A DNA stretch of 64,000 nt from Persicaria tinctoria (Eukaryota > Streptophyta > Magnoliopsida > Caryophyllales > Polygonaceae), in assembly GCA_037127255.1 (NCBI GenBank), contig JBANSL010000003.1, positions 17,549,314 through 17,613,313 of the forward strand, in the 5' to 3' direction. This document shows positions 1 through 11,199 of this stretch, in pieces (the stretch's first letter is position 1; each line of letters starts with the position of its first letter). A program made the translations under genes and the position numbers. The notes beneath the pieces were generated by a model. It worked only from the letters and a program-made list of their open reading frames with translations, was not told the DNA's origin and did no database searches.

Positions 1-1026
1 TCATGATCACCCTTGGTTACTCAATCCAGTCATGATTTCTCCCTATTTGTCTAGAGATTTGGGTCCTTCATGACGGTTGCTTTAATATATGTGGATGATA
101 TGATTCTTTTGGGCAATTCAAATGATGATATTGAGATGACTAAAGCAGCTCTACACAAACAGTTCACTATCAAGGAATTAGGAAAGGCAAGATATTTCTT
201 AGGGATGGAGATTGCCAGATCCTCATCAGGTATTTATCTCAATCAAAGGAAGTATATCCTTGACATATTATCTGATGCTCACATGGAAGGGTGCAAAGAA
301 TCTGAATTTCCTATGCAACATGGTGTGAAACTTTCTAGCAATATTGGTGAGTCTATTGATAACCCTGAGGATTACAAGAGACTAGTGGGCAAGCTCCTTT
401 ATCTCACACTTACCCGACCAGATATCTCTTATACAGTTCAGCAACTCAGCCAATTTATTCCCCAACCTTTGAAACCACACTGGGATGCTTTTCTATACCT
501 ACTGAGATACCTTAAAGGTAGCTTTAACTTTGCTTTATCATACTCAGCAACTTCATCTCTTGAGGTCAAGGCATTCAGTGATGCTGATTGAGGCAACTGT
601 TTGGACACTAGTAGATCTTTATCAGGGTATTGTGTTTTCCTTGGTTCATCACTGGTCTCTTGGAAAACAAAGAAGCAGAAGGTAGTTTCAAAGTCCTCTA
701 CTGAAAGCGAGTACAGAAGCATGTCTTCTGCAGCAAGTGAACTAGTCTGGCTTCAGGGTATCCTTTCTGATCCTGCCATTGAGGTCACCTTACCTATTCA
801 GTTGCACTGTGACAACAAATCAGCTCAACAACTTGCAGCCAACCCGGTCTTTCATGAGCGAACCAAGCACGTTCGTATTGATGCCCACTTCATCAGGGAA
901 ATGGTTCACCAAGGATTCATTACCACCATTCATGTACCCTCTTCTCTTCAACTGGTAGACATTTTGACAAAGGCTTTAGGCTCCAAGCAACATGCCTTTC
1001 TTCGAGCTAAGCTGGGCCTTGTTCTC
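1..1026 (+). pseudogene. Ty1/copia polyprotein 3' part: reverse transcriptase and RNase H (broken)
   Basis: The translation shows the copia RT signature YVDDMILLG (about position 88), followed by the connection region (YFLGMEIARS, YKRLVGKLLYLTLTRPDI) and the RNase H domain (SYSATSSLEVKAFSDAD, SWKTKKQKVVSKSSTESEYRS, LHCDNKSAQQLAANP, HVRIDAHFIRE, DILTKALGSKQH). Reverse transcriptase and RNase H copy element RNA into DNA in cytoplasmic particles. The frame is interrupted by TGA at 589-591, exactly where copia proteins have the Trp of DADW, and by TAG at 52-54. The 5' part lies outside the window. The last codons are interrupted at 1026 by the insertion of another LTR element and resume at 5372. 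It is a dead copy; identity is secure from the motifs. Confidence 0.93.
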
Positions 1027-2447
1027 TGATGAGCGGTTTTTAGTCGCTTAAACCGTATCAAAATAAAACTCAAACCTACAAACTAGTATAGCAAGCAAGT
1101 AAGAGGTCGATCCCACAAAGAATCAAGTATTTCTCAGCAATGTGTATTTACCAATTAGTAGAAGGGGGGTTTTGATTGATTGAAATAGAAAGAAAGCAAA
1201 ATAAACTATAAACAGATTGATGCAAAACAATTTAGAGAAGATCGCTCTACCTACAACTATCCACTTTATTTTGTTGAATTGATATTGTAACTTCCTCTTG
1301 TCCTTTAGTTTTCCTATGAATGCCCTTGTCCCGACCTAATATAGTTACTAGTCCAATCAGTCCTAGAAACCCTTATCAATCGAACAGTCCCTAAAGAAGG
1401 ATTTAACCCAATTGATAGCTTTAAGTCCAGAGATTAGCCAAGGTATTTGCAGTCCCTAAAGAGGGATTTAACAACACATCCAACTTCCTACTCATTCAAA
1501 TAGTTCAATCAGCCCTAAAGGGATAAGTTTGCCACTTGGGTTAAGGTTCACAATCAGGAATCTACCAAACCCTAACAATTGAATTGATCTAACAAGTTGG
1601 CCAGACAAGATAGAACAAAACAATAAACAATCAAGCACAAAGAAGTTGAAGCATTCAATATAGGAAATGAGGAATAAGAATTAGAAACTCACAATCAATC
1701 CAAATAAAGCTTCAAATTGCAGGCAGAACGAAGAGAGTTTAGTCGCCCATGGAGAACATCGCTCTCTCTCCCATTGTCTGATAGAACGTAAGAATAGAAT
1801 GGAAGTTCTCATGAAAAATAACATAAAAGTGGCCTAATAAAACATCTAAGTCGGCCTCAAAACAACATAATAGAAACTAGGGTTTTTTTCCTCAAAACGG
1901 CGCTGCGCGCTGGCCGTACGTGCGGCGGGCGCCGCAAAGTTGCGGCGGGCGCAGCAAACCATGCGGCGGGCGCAGCATGAATACCGCCCCTGGCGGCGGG
2001 CGCTGCATTGGGTTTTCCCGAAAATTCCGTCTCGAATTAGCTCTCGACGTCAACATGAAAGTTGTAGCTCTCTGAAAGAGCTTTCCAACGCATGGTCATA
2101 ATAGTCGATCGGACAACCGAGGCTTCCAGAAAGTGCAAAACAAGTTCAGCATGTCTGGCGACAACTTCTGCAGACTTGTTCTTCGTTTAGGTTCGCTTCT
2201 TCTTCTCAGGACCTCTTGAGATCTTCATGTAAGCTTCTTCGATCCACTAGACATTCTCATCCAATGCGTTATCAACCCATGTCTCCTCCTCGGATCCACA
2301 GTTACCTGAAATAATCAATAAAAGCATGTAGATTTCGACTCCACCAACATAGAGAGCAAATATGCAAATTGCACTTAATCCATGCATGATATGCATCTTA
2401 ACTAAGCTAAATGCAACCTATTATGCCTACCTAAATGCATGCTATCA
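1027..2447 (-). repeat. 3' LTR of the LARD-like element
   Basis: This is the left copy of the 1421-bp LTR. It begins TGATGAGCGG and ends ATGCTATCA on the plus strand. At about 1905-2010 it holds a GC-rich cluster of four to five near-repeats of the form GCGGCGGGCGCAGCA, unlike the AT-rich remainder. An identical-looking block occurs in the other LTR at about 4824-4926. Confidence 0.9.
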
Positions 2448-3843
2448 AACTCCCCCACACTTAAGCTTTTGCTTGTCCTCAAGCAATCAAAAACAAATAT
2501 AGAATTGATCATCCCACAAATAAGATCTTCATGCTATAGTTTTAGAAAAGCAACATCAAACAATAGGAGCCATGAATAAGAGAACAAATATCCTAGCAAA
2601 TATATGAGCGATCCAATAGTAAAAGCAAATTTAGTCCAACCTCACCGGGATGATGTGTTTCACTCAAGCTCTCATGTGTTTAGGCTTTAAAGTTCAACTC
2701 TCAACTCAATCCAAAATGCTCCATACACCGTGAAAGTTATCACTTGCAAACAACATCATGAGGACTTTTATAGGGTTGTAATGGGGCTTTGGTAGGAACA
2801 TAAGGCATGAGAAATATTTAGGCTTGTGGTGCTAAAAATCCGGGAAAAAGGAACAACAACCAACTAGAACAACACCAAAACTTCCATACTTCACAAACCA
2901 TTCCAATAACATAAACTCCAATACACATCAATAAGCACTCTTCGATTTCAATAGCCATAGAACTTATGCAATTTTTTATTTGGATGATGACTTTTTTTTT
3001 CTTTTATGCTTACTTTTGCCCCTAAGTGAATTTTATCCTCCTTAGGTCCAAGCTTACTAGACTTTTACTCCTAAGTGAATTTTATCCTCCTTAGGCCCCT
3101 AGTAATAAGTCATCTCTATTATGCAAGAAGGGTTACCTTATTTTGGCTATGCCTCTCGCAATGCACAACCATACATACATCATCTCCACTCAAAGCAACT
3201 TCAACATAAAGATTTTTCATCAATTCTCCTCCTAATTCCCGGATGGGGTCAGGCTAATCATTGGCTATGATAGATTTTTGTGGAGCTCTCAAAAAGAATA
3301 GGTTTTAAGGCTCAGATGGCTTCAAGCAGAGGATAATGAAAAGGGTAGATAAGGTATAATATGGCTAAAGAAAACATGCCTCAATCATTTGAAATTCACA
3401 AGCAACAACCATGTGCAATACGGTATTGAAATAAGAAGCATATGGAGAGTATAATCACACAATAAAAGCAAAAGGGAATAAGATATAAAGTCCCTATAAG
3501 GCCAAAACAAACTCACAAAGGTTATGTTTTTTTTTAGATTTCAATTAAACCTCAACTATGAATCATACTTGCTCAATTATATTCTCAATTCATGCTCCAA
3601 AAATCATTTTCAAGCAATTCAATCAAATCATGGGATTTATGCAATTAAGATCATAAAAATAAATTAGAGGACAAACTAAACCAAGATGGGTATCGTTAAT
3701 AACACTTAAATGCAATGCATGATATTTTTGTGATTTTTTTTTTCCAAATGTGATATATGAATAAAAATAAATATGACAACATAAATAAACATGATAACAT
3801 AAGTAAACATGATATGCAAATTCTATCTATATGCAATGCAATC

Positions 3844-3869
3844 CCTACAAACTAGTATAGCAAGCAAGT
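3844..3869 (-). repeat. 26-bp piece of LTR duplicated next to the captured tRNA
   Basis: The stretch ending ACTAGTATAGCAAGCAAGT just before the tRNA body is identical to 3994-4019 inside the LTR. On the element strand the order is LTR, full tRNA complement, then a short repeat of LTR-end sequence, then the interior. This suggests a template jump during reverse transcription. Confidence 0.8.
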
Positions 3870-3942
3870 CGTTGTAGTATAGTGGTAAGTATTCCCGCCT
3901 GTCACGCGGGTGACCCGGGTTCGATCCCCGGCAACGGCGCCA
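3868..3942 (+). tRNA. Full-length tRNA-Asp(GTC) copy inside the LTR element, with CCA
   Basis: Positions 3868-3939 read as a complete 72-nt tRNA. The acceptor arm pairs GTCGTTG with CAACGGC, the D-arm is intact (TAGTATAGTGGTA), the anticodon GTC is at 3901-3903, and the T-arm has the GGGTTCGATCCCC core. It is followed by CCA at 3940-3942, which plant nuclear tRNA genes do not encode, and then ATT and the LTR. LTR elements normally keep only about 12-18 nt complementary to the tRNA 3' end. Here the whole molecule is present, so the likeliest origin is reverse-transcriptase read-through of the primer tRNA. Pol III A and B boxes are intact, so it might be transcribed, but that is untested. An alternative is a captured genomic tRNA gene; the CCA argues against it. 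Confidence 0.85.
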
Positions 3943-3945
3943 ATT

Positions 3946-5366
3946 TGATGAGCGGTTTTTAGTCGCTTAAACCGTATCAAAATAAAACTCAAACCTACAA
4001 ACTAGTATAGCAAGCAAGTAAGAGGTCGATCCCACAAAGAATCAAGTATTTCTCAGCAATGTGTATTTACCAATTAGTAGAAGGGGGGTTTTGATTGATT
4101 GAAATAGAAAGAAAGCAAAATAAACTATAAACAGATTGATGCAAAACAATTTAGAGAAGATCGCTCTACCTACAACTATCCACTTTATTTTGTTGAATTG
4201 ATATTGTAACTTCCTCTTGTCCTTTAGTTTTCCTATGAATGCCCTTGTCCCGACCTAATATAGTTACTAGTCCAATCAGTCCTAGAAACCCTTATCAATC
4301 GAACAGTCCCTAAAGAAGGATTTAACCCAATTGATAGCTTTAAGTCCAGAGATTAGCCAAGGTATTTGCAGTCCCTAAAGAGGGATTTAACAACACATCC
4401 AACTTCCTACTCATTCAAATAGTTCAATCAGCCCTAAAGGGATAAGTTTGCCACTTGGGTTAAGGTTCACAATCAGGAATCTACCAAACCCTAACAATTG
4501 AATTGATCTAACAAGTTGGCCAGACAAGATAGAACAAAACAATAAACAATCAAGCACAAAGAAGTTGAAGCATTCAATATAGGAAATGAGGAATAAGAAT
4601 TAGAAACTCACAATCAATCCAAATAAAGCTTCAAATTGCAGGCAGAACGAAGAGAGTTTAGTCGCCCATGGAGAACATCGCTCTCTCTCCCATTGTCTGA
4701 TAGAACGTAAGAATAGAATGGAAGTTCTCATGAAAAATAACATAAAAGTGGCCTAATAAAACATCTAAGTCGGCCTCAAAACAACATAATAGAAACTAGG
4801 GTTTTTTTCCTCAAAACGGCGCTGCGCGCTGGCCGTACGTGCGGCGGGCGCCGCAAAGTTGCGGCGGGCGCAGCAAACCATGCGGCGGGCGCAGCATGAA
4901 TACCGCCCCTGGCGGCGGGCGCTGCATTGGGTTTTCCCGAAAATTCCGTCTCGAATTAGCTCTCGACGTCAACATGAAAGTTGTAGCTCTCTGAAAGAGC
5001 TTTCCAACGCATGGTCATAATAGTCGATCGGACAACCGAGGCTTCCAGAAAGTGCAAAACAAGTTCAGCATGTCTGGCGACAACTTCTGCAGACTTGTTC
5101 TTCGTTTAGGTTCGCTTCTTCTTCTCAGGACCTCTTGAGATCTTCATGTAAGCTTCTTCGATCCACTAGACATTCTCATCCAATGCGTTATCAACCCATG
5201 TCTCCTCCTCGGATCCACAGTTACCTGAAATAATCAATAAAAGCATGTAGATTTCGACTCCACCAACATAGAGAGCAAATATGCAAATTGCACTTAATCC
5301 ATGCATGATATGCATCTTAACTAAGCTAAATGCAACCTATTATGCCTACCTAAATGCATGCTATCA
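3946..5366 (-). repeat. 5' LTR of the LARD-like element
   Basis: This is the right copy of the 1421-bp LTR, with the same ends as the left copy. It has the same length and no difference that I noticed on reading. The flanking base run after it (TTCTC) is the target duplication. Confidence 0.9.
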
Positions 5367-5371
5367 TTCTC

Positions 5372-5690
5372 CCTTGTGTAGGTCCAGCTTAAAGGGGGGG
5401 GGGGGGGGGGGGGGCGTATGTGAGCACATATGAATGTGCTTGGATAAGCCTCATATACACACAACACACCACACACACTCCCGGTCTACTAGACACATCT
5501 AGGAAGGGCAATTTAGTCTTTTCACACACATAACAAACTCTACCGAAATCTGTATGTGGTATATAGGCGGGAGAATCAGTTTTCTTCCCCAATTAGTTTT
5601 ACTGTAACAAACTGGAATTCCAATGGAGTTTTCTTGAAGTTTTCCTTCTTCCATTTTTGCTTGTTCAATCATCAAATTTACATATTTCCA
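5372..5690 (+). mobile_element. Copia element tail: last codons, polypurine tract, start of 3' LTR
   Basis: After the nested element the copia frame resumes and stops at TAA 5390-5392. It is followed by AAA and a run of 21 G (5394-5414), which is the polypurine tract. TGTGAGCACATATG at about 5419 is a plausible 3' LTR start. The LTR seems to end between 5680 and 5700, but its exact end cannot be fixed because the 5' LTR is outside the window. Confidence 0.65.
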
Positions 5691-5824
5691 AATTCGCAAT
5701 TCGCACAGTGCCGATCTCGAAAATCGGCACTGGTGGTCTGCCTACCTAGGAAGTCGGCATCGGCAGAGGAGGCGACTTGATCCAACGGTGATCTAGTATG
5801 CCTACCCGAGAATTCGGCATCGGC

Positions 5825-8033
5825 TAGGGATGACAATGGGTCGGGTGGTGGGTGGATGGTCCAAATTTTCACCCGATCCACCACCCAGAAACCACCACCC
5901 GACCCGCCCCACCACCTGCCAATCCTATCACCCGCCCCGTTTCACCCATCACCCATGGGGTAATCGGGTGGATCGGGTGAAAATTCGAGTGAAAAGCATC
6001 TCGTACAATTTAACAAATTAAAAAAAAAACAGCCCCTGTTTAATAATTTTTGTTTAAAAAAATCAGTTTTAACAATTTTTATATATAAAAAAAGCCCTAT
6101 TTAACATCAAATTCAGCTTTTTTTTTAGTGAAAATTTGAGGAAATGTACCTTTTTCAGGTTTTTATTTGGTGACTATACCTTTAGTTTTTCTATTTAGTA
6201 AGTGTACCTTTTTATGGTGGATTTTACCCAAATACCCTCATAGTAGTATTTTTATCTTTTTAAAATTAAAAAAGTAAATATATATAGATAAGATTGTTTA
6301 GATTATAGATAAGATTTTTGTAAGATTTGTTTACGTTTGAAACTAAAACTAATTTAAATTTGAGAAACTAGTACATATGGTGGCCGACGTTCAATTCCAG
6401 CAGTTACTTCCTCTTCAATCCTTACCCTCAAATTTTCAATTTTGTTAGACCGTGCTTTTCCTATCATGCTAATTAATTGTTGCTAATTAATTGTGTTAGG
6501 AGTTTGTACGTGGAATTCCGAAATTAGGTGAGATTGGTAATTGTAACCCTTGATTATTTTAACTTAGAGTAATATAATCTATTGAAACCTTTATTTTATT
6601 GTACCCTATTGTAACCCTTGATTAGTTTAACCTAGAGTAATGTAATCTATTGAAACTTTAATTTGATTGTACCCTATTGTAACCCTTGATTAGTGTAACC
6701 TAGAGTAATGCAATCTATTGAAACCTTAATTTTATTGTACCCTATTGTAACCCTTGATTAGTTGTAACCTAGAGTAATGTAATCTATTGAAACCTTAATT
6801 TCTTGTAACCGTTATTGTACCCTATTGTAACCCTTGATTAATGTAACCTAGAGTAATGTAATCTATTGAAACCTTAATTTCTTGTAATCGTACTTAATTA
6901 CTGTAACTATACTTGCAATCTACCCAATCACATTAATTATTGTAACTAATTCGATGTAGGTGATAAAATAGGTTTCAAGACTCATATTCTTATTGTAGCT
7001 AATTTCCTGTGACCATACTTAATCATTGTAAATAAAATATGTGTAATTAACACAGTCACCTTATTGTAACTGATGCGTTGTAGGTGTTTTGATTCTTATA
7101 ACTAATTACTTGTACCTTGTTTGTATAATAACTAACCTCGTTGTTAAGGTTTTAATAGGTTACAATAAATACACACAATATATTTCAATAGCCCACACAA
7201 GAGCACAACATAAGGTTTCAATAATAAGGTTCCAAATATACAAAATAGGTTTCAAGACTCGTAATTATGGTTTCAATATATAGATTTCAACAACTTCACA
7301 ATTCACCAATAAAGAGATATGATAATTCCTACCAAACAAAAAAAAAAAGATACGATAATGGAATTCAACTGTTTTTTTTATAACGCCAGATTTATAAAAA
7401 AAAAATGGGATGAAACGCCATTATTGTTAGATTAGAGGGTGATAGTGAGCCATCAATCTTGTAACTTGATTTCAATCGATACTACTTGTAGAAGCGTCAA
7501 AATAAATTGATGGATGGGAAGAATTGAAATTTGTGTATTGAGCGATTCGTTTCAATCAAATTTGAGAAGATGGAGAGTGCTAGTTAAAACATACGTGATT
7601 TAAGGATTACCAGGATTTTTTTCTCCATGGGCAAATAAGTCTTTAATGACAAAAAGGTACAATTAACAAAAAGAAACTTCCATTAGTATAATTACTAATA
7701 AAAAAACTGAAAAAGGTATATTCACCTAAATATCCCGTTTTTTATTAACAAATTCAAAACAAAAACTGTATTTTAACAAATTTAAAATAAAAACAGCCCC
7801 TGTTTATTAGGATTTTATGAAATACATATATACATATACACACATATATATTAAAAATATGTCGGGTGATGTACGGGTCGGGTGATGGGTCGGGTGACGG
7901 GTGAAATTACTGTCATCCGAATCCGACCCGCCCCATCACCCGTTTAATACCCACCTTATATCGGATTTTCACCCGTTTTTTTGGATCGGGTGAAGTGGGT
8001 ACCCGTCGGATGCGGGTGAGATTGCGACCCCTA
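5825..8033. mobile_element. Non-autonomous hAT-like DNA transposon, 2.2 kb
   Basis: The element begins TAGGGATGACAATGGGTCGG and ends CGACCCCTA, giving short inverted termini of the TAGGGRTG class. It is flanked by an exact 8-bp duplication GCATCGGC (5817-5824 and 8034-8041), diagnostic of hAT insertion. Subterminal regions are full of GGGTCGGGTG/CACCCGACCC repeats, typical transposase-binding clusters. No transposase ORF is present. Confidence 0.88.
6541..6895. repeat. Tandem repeat, about 69-bp unit, five copies, inside the hAT element
   Basis: The core TTGTAACCCTTGATTA recurs at about 6541, 6609, 6677, 6746 and 6826, followed each time by AACCTAGAGTAATGTAATC and TATTGAAACCTT. The last unit is longer and diverged. 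No coding potential is seen. Confidence 0.85.
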
Positions 8034-8059
8034 GCATCGGCAGAGGAGTCGATTTGATC

Positions 8060-9000
8060 CAACGGTGATCTTCAACTCAATAAAGAGCTGACAACCTGTG
8101 TAATGATGCCGACTCGAAAACTCGACATCAGTACCGTGCGAATGGTGAAAAAATGGCCGTGTGAATTAACATGACCCTTTTCCAACAACCTTTTTTAAAC
8201 TACTCAGCATAGGTATCTGAACCGTGGAAGGCACAACAATGCTAACTAAACAACTAGGGCACTAGGCACGTAATGCTTAGGTGCTTCATGTCCATTATTC
8301 GCGTTGACTAATACTTGGTCTTGGTTCATCTTCTACGAAATCCAAATTAAACCCTTACAATATACTCTCTGATTGATTTTGACCAAATAAATTAATCAGT
8401 TAATTGTTCAAGTTTAAGCATAAATATAATCAACCAGTTCTGCGGTTCTGCCAATTCATTTCTGCACACCCTTTCTCTCTCGTTTTCTCAAAAAATATCT
8501 CAACTGAAGCTTCTTCATTTCCATCTCATTGAATTGTCTTGCAACTTCACTTGAGGTACCTACACTCTTCTAATTTCTCTAGTTCTGGATCTTAATTATA
8601 CACGTACGTTTTTCCTTCGCTTTTCTTTTACATCTCAATCCCTAATTGCTACTAGATGATCACTGTTTTCTCTGTTTAAATCTTCTCTGTTTAATTCATG
8701 GTATATTTTATTATATCTGTACTTGTTTCTTACTACAATACGTATGAGAAATTTCACCACATGTGGCGAGGTTTGACTTTTTCACATCTTATACCCAAAT
8801 CACAATTTTGTCCTATAATAATGAGTTTTTGGACAATTTCTGTTCGCTAACCGAACTTGTTAACTATAAACAATTCTATAAAAGTCTCGTGTAAATTTTC
8901 ATAATTTCTGGTGGTAAGTAAATACTGAGTTTGGGTCCCTTTTTAGGTGAATCAATTTAAAGTTGATTTGTGTAGGATACAATTATTATTGGGGTGATTT
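8060..9000. other. No recognisable gene
   Basis: This is AT-rich sequence without a supported ORF. A pyrimidine-rich stretch at 8455-8570, followed by GAGGTACC, resembles a plant 5' leader with a splice donor. No downstream exon could be recognised, so it is not called as a gene. Confidence 0.4.
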
Positions 9001-9045
9001 CTAAAATATCCATATTTTGTCCACCAACCTATCCATATTAGCTAA

Positions 9046-9400
9046 ATGTCCACCCACCCTACCGTGTTTGTTGAAACTGAGTTGCTGAAACCGGGGTTGC
9101 TGAAATCGAAGTCACCCAATTTCAACCCCAATTTCAGAAATTATAACAACAATTTAAGCAATTTAAGATATTTCAACAACAATTTCAGCAATTTAAGCAC
9201 TATTATAAAATTTAGCCTATGCGGGATTCGAACCCACGTATTTGCGCTTAAGCACCTCACTCTACCATTGAGCTAAGAGACTTTTAAAGGAGATTTAAAG
9301 CAAGGAACGTCAAAATTAATTGAAGTCCACATTTTAGCAATTGCTGAAACTACAATCCGCATTTCAGCAATTGTTGAAATTGTCAATATCCAAACCCAAA
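9046..9400. repeat. Degenerate TTTCAGCAATT repeats around a tRNA-like sequence
   Basis: Both flanks carry variants of TTTCAGCAATT and its reverse complement AATTGCTGAAA (9090-9200 and 9330-9385), so the segment is a loose inverted repeat around 9214-9281. The ORF through it is a by-product of the repeat and is not called. Confidence 0.55.
9214..9281 (-). tRNA. tRNA-like pseudogene or SINE head
   Basis: On the minus strand the sequence has a good A box (TTAGCTCAATGG) and B box (GGTTCGAATCC), and the acceptor ends partly pair. The anticodon region (GTGCTTAAGCGC) does not form a standard stem with a 7-base loop, and two acceptor pairs are broken. It is therefore a decayed tRNA or the 5' head of a tRNA-derived SINE, not a confident functional tRNA. 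Confidence 0.5.
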
Positions 9401-10389
9401 CCATGTAAAAATTCATTAATTTTGTGCAATTTGATAACAATTCAAAAATAAAATATTATAAGATGCTAAAATTATCAGTAAACATAATCCACCAAGATTC
9501 AGACAAATAGAAATTCAGAGACAAAATAAAATTGAAATCAAAATTGAACTGCTAGCAAGAGATAATGCGTCAATTTGGATGAATTTCCAAGTTCCAATGG
9601 ACCAGCCACAGAGTTTCCAAACCAAAGAAGCATGATATAACACAAAAAAGGGGCAGAAATTGAAATAGGGGAAGAAAAACGAAGGAAAAACTACCAAATT
9701 CGATCGATGAGAAACAGGTAGGCCCGGATTTATAGGAAGGTGCGGAATAGAGGCATGGAAGCCATGAAAGCTTTGCTCCAGCCCTAATTTTGGTCAAGCG
9801 TAGGAAAAGCATCGCTTGGCCATCGAAGTCGTTTCATCAGATCTGGATGCATCGAAGCCATTTCAACAGATCTGGATGCAGGTGGTGGTGAGGATGGCAG
9901 GCATCAGAGCTGGAAAGAGGATCGGTCTACCTATGGAAATCGAAGAGGGGAAGGGGACAGCGCCAGTACAACACTAGTCGAAGAGCCCCGCATCGTAAGG
10001 AAAAAGAAATCGGCATGAATATTGATTATAGTGGATTGAAAAGAAAGGAGAGAATCCAAGAAGAGAAAGATTGCAGATTTAGATGCATAACTAGATGGAA
10101 AAAACGACCTCAAAGCGTCTGAATTTGATCTATGATAACAACAGAAGTCACTCGCCTTGAAAGCTAAAAGAAACCAAACATGAATTAGGCAGATACAAAA
10201 CCAAACACGGAGAATGAAATTCAGTATAGATGATCTTAATTCAAGTCCTCATTGATGTACTGAAGACGCAAATTGAATGAATTAAGCATCCAGAGAAAGC
10301 GAAATCAGAACCTTATCCGAATCCGTAAGGGTTGAAATTGATCGACATATTGAACATAGGTTCAAATTCACCTAAAAAGAAGACAAATT

Positions 10390-10809
10390 GCATTAGCGAA
10401 GCCCTCGGTGGTACCAGTCTGAGTGCCGAAGAAGATCGTGACCTTCTTCTTCTTCCCATCATCGACCTCCTCCTCCGGCTCCCTGAAAATCAACGACTTC
10501 GGCTCCTCGAAGGCCTTCTTCATCTTCTGTGTTAAACTCGGTTGGTCCTGGTGCGGGTCAAGACGCTGGATGGAGGTCGTGTGTGCGGGTCCACATACGG
10601 GAGACTCGAACAACACATAAACCCGAACGGGGTTCCATCTCAAAACCAATTGGCAATGAGAGGAGTAGCCCACCAACCTTATATGTTGTTCAAGTATTCT
10701 CTAAACTACCGATGTGGGACAACCACCATTCCAACATTCTGCCCCTTAGATCGTCGCCACAACAACAACACGGTGCAGCCAACCAGGACGGTGGTGGAGG
10801 TGATGAGCA
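10390..10809 (-). pseudogene. NADPH-cytochrome P450 reductase first-exon fragment (membrane anchor and FMN site)
   Basis: On the minus strand, 10809-10742 encodes a hydrophobic anchor (VLITSTTVLVGCTVLLLWRR). After removing an inserted LTR, the frame continues without a break at 10529-10390 through an acidic linker (EEEVDDGKKKK) into VTIFFGTQTGTTEGFANA, the FMN-phosphate loop of plant P450 reductases (usually TQTGTAEGFAKA). The full enzyme, about 700 residues in the ER membrane, passes electrons from NADPH to P450s. Here only part of exon 1 remains: the N-terminus is cut by a hAT-like end at 10810, and the 10390 boundary sits where an intron is common in this family. The AT-rich sequence at about 9490-10389 could be the old intron 1, but I see no further exons. 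It is a gene fragment, not a working gene. Confidence 0.85.
10530..10736. mobile_element. Solo LTR of 207 bp inserted in the P450 reductase fragment
   Basis: The sequence starts TGTTAAACTCGG and ends ATTCCAACA, with exact 5-bp duplications TTCTG (10525-10529 and 10737-10741). The size and TG..CA ends fit a TRIM or small copia LTR left after LTR-LTR recombination. Removing it restores the reductase frame. Orientation is uncertain. Confidence 0.85.
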
Positions 10810-11010
10810 CAGTGGCGGATCCAGGAATTTTTGTAAAGGGGGGCTAAATTTTTTTCCCGAGAAATCACAATTTGAAATATTCGAGTCTAAGGTTGTACCT
10901 ATATACACCGTTGTGGATTCAGGAAGCTACATCACCAATTGTAATGTAACTAGACGCGGGCAAATGTGGGCACGAGCCGGGCTTGGGACCCGTAAAATCT
11001 AAACAGTCTA
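10810..11010. mobile_element. One end of a hAT-like element (CAGTGGCGG terminus)
   Basis: CAGTGGCGGATCCAGG at 10810 is a hAT-type end, related to the termini of the 36286-36836 element. It truncates the P450 reductase fragment. A matching right end and the expected 8-bp duplication were not found, so the element is partial or overwritten by later insertions. Confidence 0.45.
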
Positions 11011-11199
11011 TGTACTCCGACAACAACAAAAATGTTGTATGCTATCTACTTCAAACTAAAAAAAAAAATTGATGGGGTAATGAACAAGCTGCTTGATATT
11101 GTCTACTTAGAACAAAAATAAAATTAAAAACCGTTGTTGAATTTTAATTAATATTGTATTAGTTATTATAAGTATTGATTATAAAGGGAAAAAATGGGT

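Larger units (their letters stand above)
1027..5366 (-). mobile_element. Young non-autonomous LTR retrotransposon (LARD-like, probably Ty3/gypsy-derived)
   Basis: Two 1421-bp LTRs (1027-2447 and 3946-5366) start TG and end CA on the plus strand and read as nearly identical. The 5-bp target duplication TTCTC is exact (1022-1026 and 5367-5371). The 1498-bp interior has no long ORF. The primer-binding site next to the right LTR and a purine tract (reverse complement of 2448-2457) next to the left LTR show that the element reads on the minus strand. The sequence before the tract, with a GAGGACAAGCAAAAG-like motif and GTGGGGGAGTTTGATA, resembles the 3' ends of Athila/Tat-type gypsy elements. Lack of coding capacity means mobilisation needed enzymes from another element. 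It sits inside the copia RNase H frame. LTR similarity implies a recent insertion; I did not align them base by base. Confidence 0.92.
5739..8062. repeat. Two tandem 60-bp GC-rich units, the second split by a hAT element
   Basis: Units starting TGCCTACC at 5739 and 5799 share GGCATCGGCAGAGGA and TTGATCCAACGGTGATCT. The second unit is interrupted at GGCATCGGC by the hAT element and continues at 8042. Their origin is unknown; a related TGCCGAC sequence continues to about 8130. Confidence 0.6.

Noticed and set aside
5394..5414. 21-base G run as a sequencing artefact or telomere-like tract
   Set aside because: It sits exactly where a copia polypurine tract belongs, after the polyprotein stop codon; its length may still be imprecise.
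8455..8600. Putative 5' leader and splice donor
   Set aside because: No downstream exon could be recognised within several kb.
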